64,000 nucleotides of DNA from Puccinia triticina (lineage: Eukaryota > Basidiomycota > Pucciniomycetes > Pucciniales > Pucciniaceae): the NCBI RefSeq assembly GCF_026914185.1, contig NC_070558.1:8627501-8691500 (forward strand), in the 5' to 3' direction. The translations under genes were made by a program, and so were the position numbers. The notes under the pieces were generated by a model. That model searched no databases and had not been told where the DNA came from. It saw only the letters and a list, made by a program, of their open reading frames with translations. Numbering within the stretch: position 1 is the stretch's first letter; every line of letters begins with the position of its first letter. This document shows, one piece after another, positions 42,583-53,590 of this stretch.

Positions 42583-43431
42583 CAGTGGGTCATCTAATGT
42601 TTTTGGCACTGCATTTTTCATTGCAGAAGCTCAGGCAACAGACCCAAAGTCATGGGATTGGCTGCAGAGGTGTAAAATAAGTTCCCAAGAATGATTATGA
42701 CAGAAAATAAAAATAAAAATGAAAAATATCAAGTGTGAAAATTTTTCGATTTTGTGCAAATTTCTCAGAATCTTTATTATTGCTCAAAGCAAGGAGAGAA
42801 AATTACAGAGCACAGTATGGCATGTGACAGGAATGATAAAAAATGAAAAAAAAAAACTGAGACCATCTTCAATTATTTTTGTTGGATCAAATAAGGCCCC
42901 GTTTGGCTGCAGCGTTCTACGTGATAAATGGGCTTATTTATCACGCGCGACCCCCGGGGGGTCAAAGTTTTTGGTGGAGACGGGGGGCAAACTTTGGGTT
43001 GTGCGTGATAAATTTGCACATTTATAATCACGTATAACGCGGCAGCCAAACGGGGCCTAAATCTGGTCAAATTGGTGTTGATTTGGCCTGCAGGTGCCAA
43101 CTTCTATTTCAAATGGGTGGATACCTCATTCACCCAAAAAATCATTGAAAATGGTCTCAGTTTTTTTCCATTTTTTATCATTCCTGTCACATGCCATACT
43201 GTGCTCTGTAATTTTCTCTCCTTGGTTTGAGCAATAATAAAGATTCTGAGAAATTTGCACAAAATTGAAAAATTTTCACACTTTTCATATTTTTCATTTT
43301 CATTTTCTTTCTGTCATAATCATTCTTGGGAGCTTATTTTCCACCCCTGTAGCCAATTCCATGACTTCAGGTCTGTTGCCTGAGCTTCTGCAATAAAAAA
43401 TGCAGTGCCAAAAACATTAGATGACCCACTG
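42583..43431. mobile_element. Long-TIR element with TA target site (Tc1/mariner-like)
   Basis: Inverted arms of about 300 bp, beginning CAGTGGGTCATCTAATG at 42583 and ending in its complement at 43431, flanked by TA on both sides (42581-42582 and 43432-43433). The two arms match closely over e.g. GACAGGAATGATAAAAAATG. TA TSD and CAGT termini suggest Tc1/mariner. No transposase. A second MITE sits in the loop. Confidence 0.7.
42895..43057. mobile_element. Tourist-like (PIF/Harbinger) MITE, copy 1
   Basis: 163 bp with TIR GGCCCCGTTTGGCTGC and TSD TAA (42892-42894 and 43058-43060). Interior contains CGCGCGACCCCCGGGGGGTC. Nested in the TA-flanked element. Copy 2 is at 55017-55174. Confidence 0.75.
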
Positions 43432-43433
43432 TA

Positions 43434-44132
43434 CAGTGCCCTACCAGAAGTTTATGGCTGTTCCATTATACTCTTTTGGTTACCCCTGGTCATAAACAAT
43501 TGGACCTGTACATGTTTTTATGGATCATTTAGATTATTCAGGGTTGCACCTGGTTGCACAACTCACAGTTGACACCAATAGAATGATAGGTCAAAGGAAA
43601 GAAAAGATAGCCAAGGCTGTATAGCTCAAGTGGTAGAAGCTGATCAAGTGTCTCAAACATTGTAAGGAGGAACAGATTGACTTGTTGGTATATCTTGTAA
43701 TCAGTTTTATTGGAAATCAATCTTTGATTCCATAGTATGATAGTTTGTGTATGCTGCCCATTATTCATGTTTTATATGAGATGGAAAATCAGGGATGTTT
43801 CAGACCTCCCTTTTGTGAAATATCATAAGTTGTAACAATTTTAACTTTGAGAACTGGAATTAGAGCTGCTTAAAAACACATGGGGTATGTCAAAACTCAG
43901 ATTTACTTATTAAGTATCCAAGGGGCTCACAGAACTCAGAAATTTCACCTCTATCTCACTTGTTTCTTCTGTAGCTGTGTGTTATAAGCTGCACCAGCGT
44001 GCCATAACCTATGCCGGGGACATGTCACCACATTGTACACACATGTCAAAGATCCTTGTAATCAGGAGCAGCTGGGGGAAGATCATTACACTTTCCCCAT
44101 CTAACAATCTACATACTCAAGAGACACGACTA
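43434..44132. other. Unassigned sequence with an A-box-like motif
   Basis: TAGCTCAAGTGGTAGA at about 43622-43637 is an excellent Pol III A box, but no B box or tRNA cloverleaf follows, so only a relic or chance match. Nothing else recognised. Confidence 0.4.
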
Positions 44133-44376
44133 CACTGCAAAACAAACTATGTCAACTGTGAACAGTTGACATGCAGAAACTCCAAGGAAGCTTATGGTGT
44201 TACTCCAACCTCTCTCAAAGTTTAAATCAACCTAAGCTTCAATGCACAGTCACTTTGCACATTGCACAGTGACTGCCAGAAAAGGGCATTATTTAACTAG
44301 TTACAATGGATTGGCAGCTTGGCTGGAGTATCCTGCATGTCAACTGTGAGCAGTTGACCCAGTTTCTTTTGCAGTG
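44133..44376. mobile_element. CACTG-ended MITE (CACTA-like), 244 bp
   Basis: Left CACTGCAAAACAAACT...GTTGACATGCAG, right CTGCATGTCAAC...AGTTTCTTTTGCAGTG, TIR about 45 bp. TSD CTA (44130-44132 and 44377-44379). Shares terminal and GTTGACATGC sequence with the 113-bp hairpin at 21498. Confidence 0.7.
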
Positions 44377-44379
44377 CTA

Positions 44380-46990
44380 GAAGATCCAGCCTCTTCCCTA
44401 GTCATACCAATACACTGTTGGGTATCTTGTGGTAACTGGTATGTTTTTCAAAGGTGGATGTTCCTTAGATTCATAGTGTGTAATACCATAGGCCATCTGT
44501 GCCCAATTTCTGTGAAGTGACAAACTAAAGTGGATTTTGAGTAAGCAAAGATAACAACAAGAAATACACTTGAAAAGAGAAGAAGAACAAAATGTACCTA
44601 AAGGCAAGTAAAACTGGTGGTTGGTGTACAAGGGACAATAGAACACACAGGACAAAAAGAAGCAGAACCAAAAGAAAGGAGTCAATATCATGTGATTGAA
44701 GAAGTCCACAATGGAAAACATACTGGGCTTTGATTTGCTCAATGTTGATGGACTTCAGGGTTGGTGGTTTGTTGATTAGAAGGGAAAGATACAATGAATG
44801 CGGCAAGAGTTGAGAGATGAGATTTGCAAGAGTCAAAAATAAAAAAGAAGATATTGAAGAGTGTTGTAATGATCAGGTGATAGAGAATCACAAAGTTTGA
44901 TAGAATGAAGGGATCAACTGAAGATTGTCAATAATGGAGGAACAGCTTATATGTGAGATTTAGAAGATATAAGCTTAATTTCAACAAATAGTGTTGCAGG
45001 TTCACGGGAGAAAGAAAGGAGGATCAATAAGCAAAGAGCTTATATATATGATAGTCAAAGGTAGGAAGGACCAAGCTTAATTCTTGCAGGGAGAATTCTT
45101 GCGGGAGCAAGTATGGGAGGACTGAGTGAAGGCCAATTGAAATATGATGTCATGAGAGGGTACAAGCGGAAAAGTACTTGAGGGATGGATTGTGGACATC
45201 AACAATTTTCAACTTCATAAAATGAGTTGTCTAACAAAGAGTAAAACCCTATTTATGGTGGATGGTGCTTCTGGGCCCACCCATTGTAGCTCCTCCTATT
45301 TGAATTCCAGACATATTGGTTAGTCAGGTTCAAGCCAGTGCAAAACATTGCATGACTGATTCAAAACCAAGCAAATTTACAAAGCTTAAAAATCAGGCAA
45401 TCTCAGTAAAAGAAGTTCCAATGAAATCTGAAGCCCTGTATGACTGGAGAACAGAAGGATGAAGCAAATGAATTGTTCAGAATTGAGGCTTGGCATTTTG
45501 TGAGAGAGAAAATGGAAATACAAATTGAAAATAAAAATGATGAGATAGCACCCAAAGATTTTCAACCAGAAAGAGTGTTTTCAATTTTGAAGAGCCACCT
45601 GAGAACTTCCCATTCATTTTCCCTCAAAGTAAATTTGCCAGCATGGGCTTTTTTTTTTTTTTTGCTTGCTGAAGAGGTAGTGGGTTTGATTTGAATTTTC
45701 CTAAAGCAATCTGCAGTTATGATTTGAAGGTTGTACTTATTTCATCACGGCATAACAATTCTAAAATAAAAATCAACTTTTAAATTTATCAAACCTGACC
45801 ATCCTGACCTCTTGTGCAACAATGAGCCTCCTCAAGGTCTTGTGGCAAACAGTTGAGTAAGTTTATAGTTCCTTTTGAGACTAAGTCTGCTGCTGTCTAA
45901 GCTAATCTTCTTCCGCTTCACCTTTCCTTTGGGTCAAAGTTTCTCACTTTCTTACAGTGAGAGTTGTGCTGAATTGAATCTAGTCAAGTTAGTCAAGAAT
46001 TATTAATTTATTCTAACAATGTGATGATGGGTTTCACAGGTTTTTCTACTTTCACACATATATTTCCTTTCTTCCTCTTTTTTGCTGTGACACTTGTAGT
46101 GTAGTTTGGTCCTGAGGCAGCAGGCAAGGGATTAATTTTCCTCATTCTTCCTCATCAAAAATCTCAACCCACATTCTGTCTCAGGTTAGCTGTCATTTCT
46201 CTCTCTTTCCCTCTGTTTTGATCTTTCCTTTTTTTCTCTTTGTGCATGCAATCCACTTATTTTTCCTCAACCAACATCTCAACCCACATTGAGTCTTGAT
46301 GTCTCAGGTTGTTCATTCAACATACACATGTACATGACTGACTCTGGGAAAGACTGGGTTACAATGACATTGAGGCCTGGCTGCAGACCTGTACACCATG
46401 GTTCACAGTTGACACAAGGCCAGCATAATGTGTCTGTCTACCCAACCTGCATGAGCAAGTTATTTTTGCAGGGTGTTCAGAATTGGTTTATGCATGCATT
46501 AATCATAAATTCATGAAACCTTTTCAGTGGGATTGTACAATCATATAAAAAATCAAAATTTCACTGCCCAGCATCACTGCCAAATTCTACAAAGCTTTCC
46601 CCCATTTCAGGGGCTATCTATTGAATTTACAAATGCCAGGATTCATAAACCCAAAACAAGATGATTGTTAGTATATGGAATATTTCATTTCCCTCCCTTT
46701 TTGTTTTGCCTGCGCTGCATACAAGATTGGCCTGTGGTGGCAAGGTTATATGACATGACATGAATGATCATTTTTCAAGAATTTAACAGTATATAAGAAA
46801 CATTGTTGTTTGTGTCTGTCGTGAGTGTCAAACATGATAGGGGACATTGCTGGTGAAGGAAGAGAAAAAGATGAATACTTGCGAGATGCGGTAGGAACAT
46901 GATGCATTTGGGTCGATGGAGGCGGAATGTCTTTGATGTTTTTTTTTTGCAGATCAAGAGAATGAAAAGCTCAAGACAAGGCGGATGTGT
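44380..46990. other. Unassigned AT-rich intergenic region
   Basis: No domain-bearing ORF. 45440-45640 is open on the plus strand and Lys/Glu-rich (EAWHFVREKMEIQIENKND), possibly a coding relic. A T17 run at 45648-45664 and purine-rich stretches around 44990-45180. The right end is the 3' flank of LEU1. Confidence 0.4.
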
Positions 46991-49915
46991 CTACCAATCA
47001 AGAGTTTTGCTGTCTCCAGAGCCGCCGACGGGGACGGGCACTTTCCCGCCGAAGCCGATTCCGTCCAACCATGGCCACTTCTGGGAACGGACAGCTTCAT
47101 AGGACTTGATCTTTTCGCCGAGTAGCTCGGTCAGACGGATGTCATCGAGACCTTCGACCAGACACTTCTTTCGGAAAGGGTCGATCGAAAACACAATCGA
47201 GACCTTCGAGCCCGTCTTCTGGCACGTCGCATTCACCCGTTGGTTCACTAAGTCAACCTCTACATCGTTTCCCTCACTCGCTAGTCGTGCTAATTCGTCC
47301 ACGTCCTTCTGTGGTAATATTAATGGCAACATTCCGTTCTTAAACATGTTGTTATAGAAGATATCGGCAAAGCTAATTTATCATCCGCCAGAGAAACAAA
47401 TGCAACCACTCAGCAGTTTGATTTCAAGCTTGGGCTAATGGTTTTCGACAGATGGTTCAAGTCTCAAGAGCTCAAAAAGAGACAGACCTGGTAGTCATGA
47501 CACATTTGATCCCGAAGTCCAATAACGCCCAAGGGGCGTGTTCTCGAGAGCTTCCACAACCAAAGTTTGGTCCAGTAACGATCAGAATCTTAGCGTTGTT
47601 AAACGGTTCTCGGTTTAGAACAAAGTCAGGTATCGATTCTTCATTTCCATCCACGACTCGATAGCGCAGGGAACGGAATAGAGCTTGTCCTAATCCGGTT
47701 CGCTTAATAGTCTTGAGGAAGACGGCTGGGATAATTTTGTCGGTATCGACATTGCTAATAAATAGGCCGTTCTGATGTTAAATTGAGAATATCGGAGGGA
47801 GGCTAGCTAAGTTGGTTAGGAGACTGATTCGAAACGTACCTGGCTTCTAAAACGGCAGCAATACCCTTCCAGACCTCAAACTTGGGTAAGCCAGCTGGTT
47901 TGCCAACAGCTTGGGTAGGAGCACCAGCCGATTGAGCAGGAGCGTCATCCACTGGATGAGATTCGGAGGTTTGATCTTTGTCACTGGGTTCCATCTTCGG
48001 AACTAGTTTAGGCTCGTGTAGTCGAGTGGTGGTTTGGATCTTTCTGACATCGGTGAACCGACCATGGATAGCAGCGGCGGCAGCCATCGCAGGGCTCATC
48101 AGATGAGTCCGCCCACCGGGGCCTTGACGGCCCTCGAAGTTGCGGTTCGAGGTAGATGCACAACGTTCGCCGGGTTTGAGTTGGTCGGGGTTCATTCCGA
48201 GACACATCGAGCAGCCAGCCTCTCGCCAATCAAACCCAGCGTCCTTGAAGATCCGATCCAGACCCTCCTCTTCAGCCTGCAATTTCACTAAGCCTGAACC
48301 AGGGACAACCATCGCATAGACACCTTCGGCAACGCGTTGGCTGGGTCCTATGATGGATGCTGCAAGTCGTAAGTCTTCTATACGTGAGTTGGTGCAAGAG
48401 CCGATGAAAACCTTGTCGATTTTGATCTCTTCCATCGGGGTGTTGGGCTGAAGACCCATGTATTCCAAGGCTCGGATAGCCGACTTCTTGGCCGCTTCAT
48501 CCGACATCTGGGCAGGGTCGGGTACTTTTCCGGTGATCGGTACCACATCTTGTGGACTCGTACCCCAAGATACTGTTGGTCCAATATCACCTCCATCGAT
48601 CTCAACTGACTTATCGAAGTGAGCTCCTTCGTCAGTTGCAAGGGACTTCCACCATTCAATCGCCCGGTTGCGCTCCTCGCCTTTGGGTGCGAGCGGTTTT
48701 CCAATCAAATATTCAAACGTCTTGTCGTCGGGCGCAACTAAGCCTGCTCTGGCACCAGCTTCGATGGACATGTTGCAAACACTCATGCTGAAGGGATTAA
48801 CATATTATTATGAGTTTTCGGACAACTGAATATTGCGTAAAACGACACTTGATTGCTAGAAAAGGGTGGAAGACTGACCGGTTCTCCATCGACATGTCCT
48901 CAAAGACCTTGCCACAGAATTCAATGACGTGCCCATTGCCGCCAGAAGTGCCGATGGTACCGATGATGTGGAGGATGACATCCTTACTGGTGACCCCTGG
49001 CGCCAGAGTCCCGTTAACCTTGACCTTCATGTTTTTACTCTTCTGCTGTGGTAAGGTTTGAGTGGCCAGGATGTGCTCGACTTCGGAGGTGCCAACTCCA
49101 AAGGCATACGCGCCAAACGCTCCATGGGTCGAGGTATGAGAGTCACCACAGCACACGGTGGAACCAGGTAAAGTGAAGCCTTGTTCAGCGGCCATGACCT
49201 TTTTGTTAAAAAGAAAAAGATCAGAACCCAAGAATATCTCCGTTCGAATATTCATGTCATCTTACGTGGACAATTCCTTGACGCTTATCCTTGAGACCGA
49301 AGTAAGTCAGGCCGAAAATCTTGACATTTTCTTCGAGGGTCATGACCTGAGTACGGGATTCAAACCTAACAACAAGTGATTAGAAAACATTCGTGAAGAG
49401 ACTGGAGGGGCGGATAAAAAGAGACTTACTCTTTGATGAAGGTAGACACGCTGGTAGCTTGACTTCTATCATCAGTGGGCACGTTGTGGTCGCATGTGGC
49501 TAGAGTACAATCGGTCCGTCTGACGCTCCGGCCGGCGTTTCTGAGACCCTCGAAGGCCTGGGGAGATGTGACTTCATGAACAATATGCCTTTTTGGTCAA
49601 TTGGTTTAATGTTTATTACTGTTGGTATTGTTCTTTGTGATTTGACCAGGTAAAATAGATTGGGTTTGAACTGCTGACCGATCGATGTAAATCAACGCCG
49701 AGCCGTCGTCCTTAGCATTAACGACATGTGCGTCCCAGATCTGACAGAAATTTTCAAGCCGGGTAAGTTTTTAGACTGATGGGTGTTTGCCAAGAGGGAG
49801 GGTGTCCGAAGGCTGACCTTGTCAAACAGGGTACGAGGCTGGTAACAGAAGAGACGAACATAAACACAGGCATTCGGTCGTCAATGAGGGAGAGAAAGCT
49901 TACTTGGGTGCTCAT
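46991..49915 (-). CDS. LEU1: 3-isopropylmalate dehydratase (fused LeuC-LeuD)
   Basis: Catalyses 2-isopropylmalate to 3-isopropylmalate in leucine synthesis; a 4Fe-4S aconitase-family enzyme. Nine exons (plus-strand numbers): 49904-49915, 49818-49838, 49679-49740, 49430-49588, 49266-49365, 48879-49198, 47840-48787, 47488-47754, 46991-47372. All GT-AG and in frame; 756 residues. Large domain: [74 protein letters not shown], and [12 protein letters not shown]; Fe-S cysteines are in CCGDSH, GSCTNS and CSMCLG. Small domain: [40 protein letters not shown] and [18 protein letters not shown]. The first exons are only 12 and 21 nt. No lesion seen. Regulation not evident; no clear Leu3-type CCGGNNCCGG site in the 5' flank. 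Confidence 0.93.
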
Positions 49916-50291
49916 TGCGATGTGATAGTGGTAGGAACTGTGCCGGGGCGCTACGCAGGCTCAAGAAGAGGAGACTAGAGGGGGTCACGGTGCTGTTGGG
50001 ATGCTGGAGAAAAGTTGCTTCGACTCAAGCTAAGACGACTGGGGAACCCCACCCATAAACGAAGGACCTGTGACAATATGCAGGTCCAATAAAGTCACAA
50101 ATGTTGAAATACAAGATGAGACAAGTGTGACATATATGAAATAAAAGGCCTGCCGTAACAGGCGGCAAAGAAAATGATGAAATATTTTACGATAACACCG
50201 GCCGGAAGGCCGGTAACGTAACAGGAGTAAATATGTTACACCACCGGGTCAGAAAAACTGATCGGTGTTTGTTTTTCCAGCGCATCCTTGA
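49916..50291. other. 5' flank of LEU1 with hairpins
   Basis: Holds the LEU1 promoter. Two palindromes at 50148-50163 (GCCTG...CAGGC) and 50197-50214 (ACCGGCCGGAAGGCCGGT); the first ones resemble repeat material more than operators. Confidence 0.4.
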
Positions 50292-50508
50292 TTGAAATGC
50301 TGGATTGAGAACTCTTCTGTACACAAATTGAAAGAAATTGCTAGAAGGCAATCTAAGCACAATATTCAAGGCATTTTTAACCTAGTTTTTATATCATCAT
50401 CTAATCAGTTGACCAATCACCTGAGGTTTAATTGCAGATTTGAGTTGGAAAGAATGTACTTCAATCATGACAGCCTTTCTCTTGAATATTCAGATAAAAA
50501 TATCCAAT

Positions 50509-50654
50509 GGAGGACTTCCCGTCGATCTGAGAACCCAGATTTTTCCAGATTTTGCGGGGAAATCTGGGCTCGATCTTCCCAAATCCTAGATCTTCCCAGA
50601 TTTCCCTGCGAAATCTGGGAAAATCTGGGTTTCCAGATCGGCGGGAAGTCCTCC
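50509..50654. mobile_element. 146-bp MITE, GGAGGACTTCCCG family
   Basis: Nearly palindromic; TIR GGAGGACTTCCCG and inner CCAGATTT...AAATCTGG blocks. TSD AAT (50506-50508 and 50655-50657). A second copy of exactly 146 bp, also with AAT, is at 62920-63065. Confidence 0.75.
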
Positions 50655-50957
50655 AATATAAAATCAACAGTATTCTGAGGGAGATAGAAAGAGATCCAAG
50701 TACAGGAAACATCATAGTGAATTGTAAAACTGCCCCCAAAGGGTTTGTTGAAATGAAAAAATCATTTTTCCTGCAAGATGATAAAGAGGATGGTGATTTC
50801 AAGGAAGAGAAAAGCTTGAAAAAACAAAAGAGTTATTCTTGTGATTTGCAGTCAAAAACTGTTGATGATTGGAAACAAAAAATCTGTGGCTCACCTTCTG
50901 GTGTTAAGATTTCACTTGAGGAAGGCAAGATGGATAGGCAAGGAGGAGGGGTTGAAC

Positions 50958-51365
50958 CAACGGTGGGCCAGCTACGCTAACCGTAGCGTAGCGGAATTCC
51001 GCTAAATTTTAGCGTAGCGTTAGCGGAATTGCGCCTTCTCTGCGCTAACGCTACGCGCAAAGGGTGCGCAGCTAATTTAGCTGTTAGCGTAGCGTTAGCG
51101 CAGATGCGCGCAATTGCGCTAACGCTACACACGCAGGGCGCAAAAGAGCGCGCGCTACGGTGCGCCACAGTGCTAAGCGCTGTAGCGCAGCGTAGTGACT
51201 CTAGCGGCGCGCTAACACTAACAAACAATTGGCGCGCTGTTAGCGCCGCTGAAACGTAGCGCAGCGTAGCGACGCTAACAGCGCGCTAACGCTACTCAAA
51301 ATGGGCGGGCGCTTTTTGCCGCTACGCTAACGCTAAGTGGCCCTGTAGCGTAGCGGCCCACTGTT
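50958..51365. mobile_element. GCTAGCG-rich palindromic element with 8-bp TSD
   Basis: About 408 bp made almost only of AGCGTAGCG/CGCTACGCTAACGC words, ended by CAACGGTGGGCC and GGCCCACTGTT. Flanked by GGTTGAAC (50950-50957 and 51366-51373). 8-bp TSDs suggest hAT-type mobilisation. A diverged relative may be at 56513-56815. Confidence 0.65.
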
Positions 51366-51552
51366 GGTTGAACAAGGAGCTGGTTCTGGGGACTTTGGCC
51401 AAGGTGGGTCTTGGTTGTTTAAGCTCTGACTCGATGATCTTATTACTCATCTGAGGAGCGGACACGTAACACACAACTAGAGAGCCCCCTGCACAAGATC
51501 CAGAGGGGGCCTAACAACAACAGAAAAACTAGACAGGCAACAGGCTAGTAAC

Positions 51553-51715
51553 AGTGACAGGAACTGGGACAGGGGACAGGACAGGAACTGGAACTGGGGA
51601 CAGGGGACTGGAACTGGAACTGGAACTGGAACTGGGAACAGGAACTGGAACTGGAACTGGGAACAGGAACTGGAACTGGAACTGGGAACAGGAACTGGGA
51701 CTACTGGGGACGGGA
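51553..51715. repeat. (GGAACT)n microsatellite
   Basis: GGAACT hexamers interspersed with GGGACAGG and GGGAACA variants. Read on the minus strand it gives a PV/QF repeat peptide, which is not taken as a gene. Confidence 0.85.
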
Positions 51716-51734
51716 ACACAAAAATAAAGAACGT

Positions 51735-51977
51735 GAGCGGACTAGAAGCTCATATTCTGACATCTGGGAAAGAAAGAACAATATCAACCTGGATCTCAAC
51801 ATTGAAATAAAATTGCTTGAGAAAGAAGAATTCCCATTATTACTTGTGGAGAAAAGCTGTCCAGTGTTTCTTTTTTATATGCAGATGATTGACATCATAA
51901 TAACTCCAATTGGATCCAGTGAGAGAAATGAAAAATATCTTCCAGATATTTTGAAAAATGCAAAGGAAAATTTTTAA
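51735..51977 (+). pseudogene. Unrecognised coding-like fragment
   Basis: 81 codons open to TAA at 51975-51977 without a start (SSYSDIWERKNNINLDLNIE, EEFPLLLVEKSCPVFLFYMQ, SSERNEKYLPDILKNAKENF). Its composition is protein-like and unlike the flanking satellites. It could be a further exon of the 50292-51429 gene or a separate relic. No family recognised. Confidence 0.3.
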
Positions 51978-52179
51978 AAGTTTTTAGCCATTCATTTAAG
52001 ATCATAAAAAAACAGGAATAGCACACAAAATGTGCCCAATATTACATGAAAAGCTTTGCAATACTGGCACCAGGGGGGAAGCCGGATGTTTTTTTGGGAG
52101 AGCTCATTGATGTCAACTGTGTGAGCATGTGTGATTCAGGCTTCAAATATGTTGAACTTATGTTCAATTAAGGCTGATC

Positions 52180-53060
52180 ACAGATCCACTCCATGGTGTA
52201 CACACTGGCAATTCAGTGGAGGGTACCTCCACTTGATGCTTGGTAAACTCTTGGATTCTACACTTACTGGTGTGTATCAGCCATTAAGTTGAGATGCCCT
52301 CCACTCAATGATTGGGATGTACAGCCATTGAGTGGAGGTACCCTCCACTTTATGACTGTTGGACAACCAGAGTGGAGGGTGTGTCCACTCGATTCACATA
52401 TGCACATTACCAGCTATCAAGTGAAGACATCTTGATGACCGGTGGTGAATGCATTGAGTGGAGGGATTCTCCACTCCATGACTGGTGTGTACCGGACATT
52501 GAGTGAAGGGGTTCTCCACTAGGTGATTGGTGTCTACCAGCCATTGAGTGGAGACACCCTCCAATTGGTGACAGGTCACTGGGCTGGGAATAAGCCACCT
52601 CATTGACCAGCACTACATGTGAGTCATTGAGCCTTGCCTTTCCGTGTTTGACGGAGGGGTACGTACTGTACATTGTGCTGGGAGAGTCCTGGCTCAATGA
52701 ACAGTACATACTGTCCATCCAGCTTCACTTTTCCAAGCTAGGTGGCCAGTATATATGCCTACCATGCTCGGAAAGGTTGGCTCAATGACCAGAATGTGCT
52801 GTTCATCAGGCTAGGGCTTCCCTTGCTTGATGACCAGGTGCTGGCCATTGTCTTTGAGTTTGGAGACGCCGCAGATTGATTACTGGGGCATTATGACCGT
52901 CAAGCGCGGCCTCTCCCCACTTGATGGCCATTTTGTGCTGGCCATTGAGTTTGAGGAGGCCTAGATCAATAACCATTATCCGAGCTCCATTGGCAGCACA
53001 TACTGGTCATTGGGGCTGGGAAAGCCAGGCTCAATGACCAGTATGTGTGGTACTGTTGAG
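52180..53060. repeat. Hairpin array (GTGGAG / CTCCAC family), copy 2
   Basis: At least eight stems such as GAGTGGAGGTACCCTCCACT, GAGTGGAGGGTGTGTCCACTC and GAGTGGAGGGATTCTCCACTC, separated by CATTGAG words, followed by TCAATGACCAGTA/CATACTG units to 53060. Similar flank words (GAGCATGTGTG, CTTCAAATA) to copy 1 but inverted. Confidence 0.7.
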
Positions 53061-53460
53061 GGTGGGGGCTTTCCCAGCTTGATGATAGCAAGTAGGGCTT
53101 GGCAAGTCTGGGTACATCGGCACCTTGCAAATGTCCTCCCTGATGTTCGGCCAAACATGACGGAGGACATTGCAAAAAAAAAGCAACACTCCCTGGGGGC
53201 ACATGCCACACGGTGTGGTAACCCTGTTCCCACTCATATCACCATTCTCATATCATACATATCCCTCACATATCCATCATTATTATTCCAGATTCAGATT
53301 CTACACCTCATTTTACCCCTAGTCACTCACTCACACCACCCTGAAATTCCCTTTGGATCAGAAGTTATTAGCATATACAGTTTCATTGGTATTTTCCTGC
53401 TTCTCACATTTCATCTACATTACATATTCCAGTCATCATCACCATAGCTACATATATTAC
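53061..53460. other. Unassigned sequence
   Basis: No gene or clear repeat recognised; becomes pyrimidine/CAT-rich toward the minisatellite. Confidence 0.4.
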
Positions 53461-53590
53461 ACATTACATAGTGCTCATCATTACTTCACTACATCATTAC
53501 ATTACATAGTGCTCATCATTACTTGACTTCATCATTACATTACATAGTGCTCATCATTACTTCACTTCATCACTACATTTCATCATTGCT
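53461..53590. repeat. 38-bp minisatellite, 3+ copies
   Basis: Unit ACATTACATAGTGCTCATCA plus TTACTTCACTACATCATT at 53461, 53499 and 53537, then a decayed fourth copy. Confidence 0.9.

Larger units (their letters stand above)
50292..51429 (+). pseudogene. Unrecognised ORF interrupted by two MITEs
   Basis: Coding-like sequence before the first MITE (FELERMYFNHDSLSLEYSDK, plausible exon start after the acceptor TTAATTGCAG near 50442), between the MITEs (INSILREIERDPSTGNIIVN, APKGFVEMKKSFFLQDDKED, SKTVDDWKQKICGSPSGVK) and after the second (GAGSGDFGQGGSWLFKL, stop 51427-51429). The first insertion adds 149 bp and the second 416 bp. Subtracting each with one TSD copy puts the three parts in the same frame, and the second junction becomes GGGVEQGAG. 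No family recognised. May be a host exon or part of an older transposon. Confidence 0.5.

Noticed and set aside
43620..43690. tRNA gene on the strength of TAGCTCAAGTGGTAGA
   Set aside because: No B box, no T arm and no acceptor pairing.
51029..51259. 76-codon ORF in the GCTAGCG-rich element
   Set aside because: Low-complexity palindromic DNA is open in several frames.
51477..51719. Minus-strand ORF with PV and QF repeats
   Set aside because: Translation of a GGAACT microsatellite.
53461..53590. Possible CRISPR-like array
   Set aside because: The 38-bp units are contiguous tandem copies without spacers, in a eukaryotic context.
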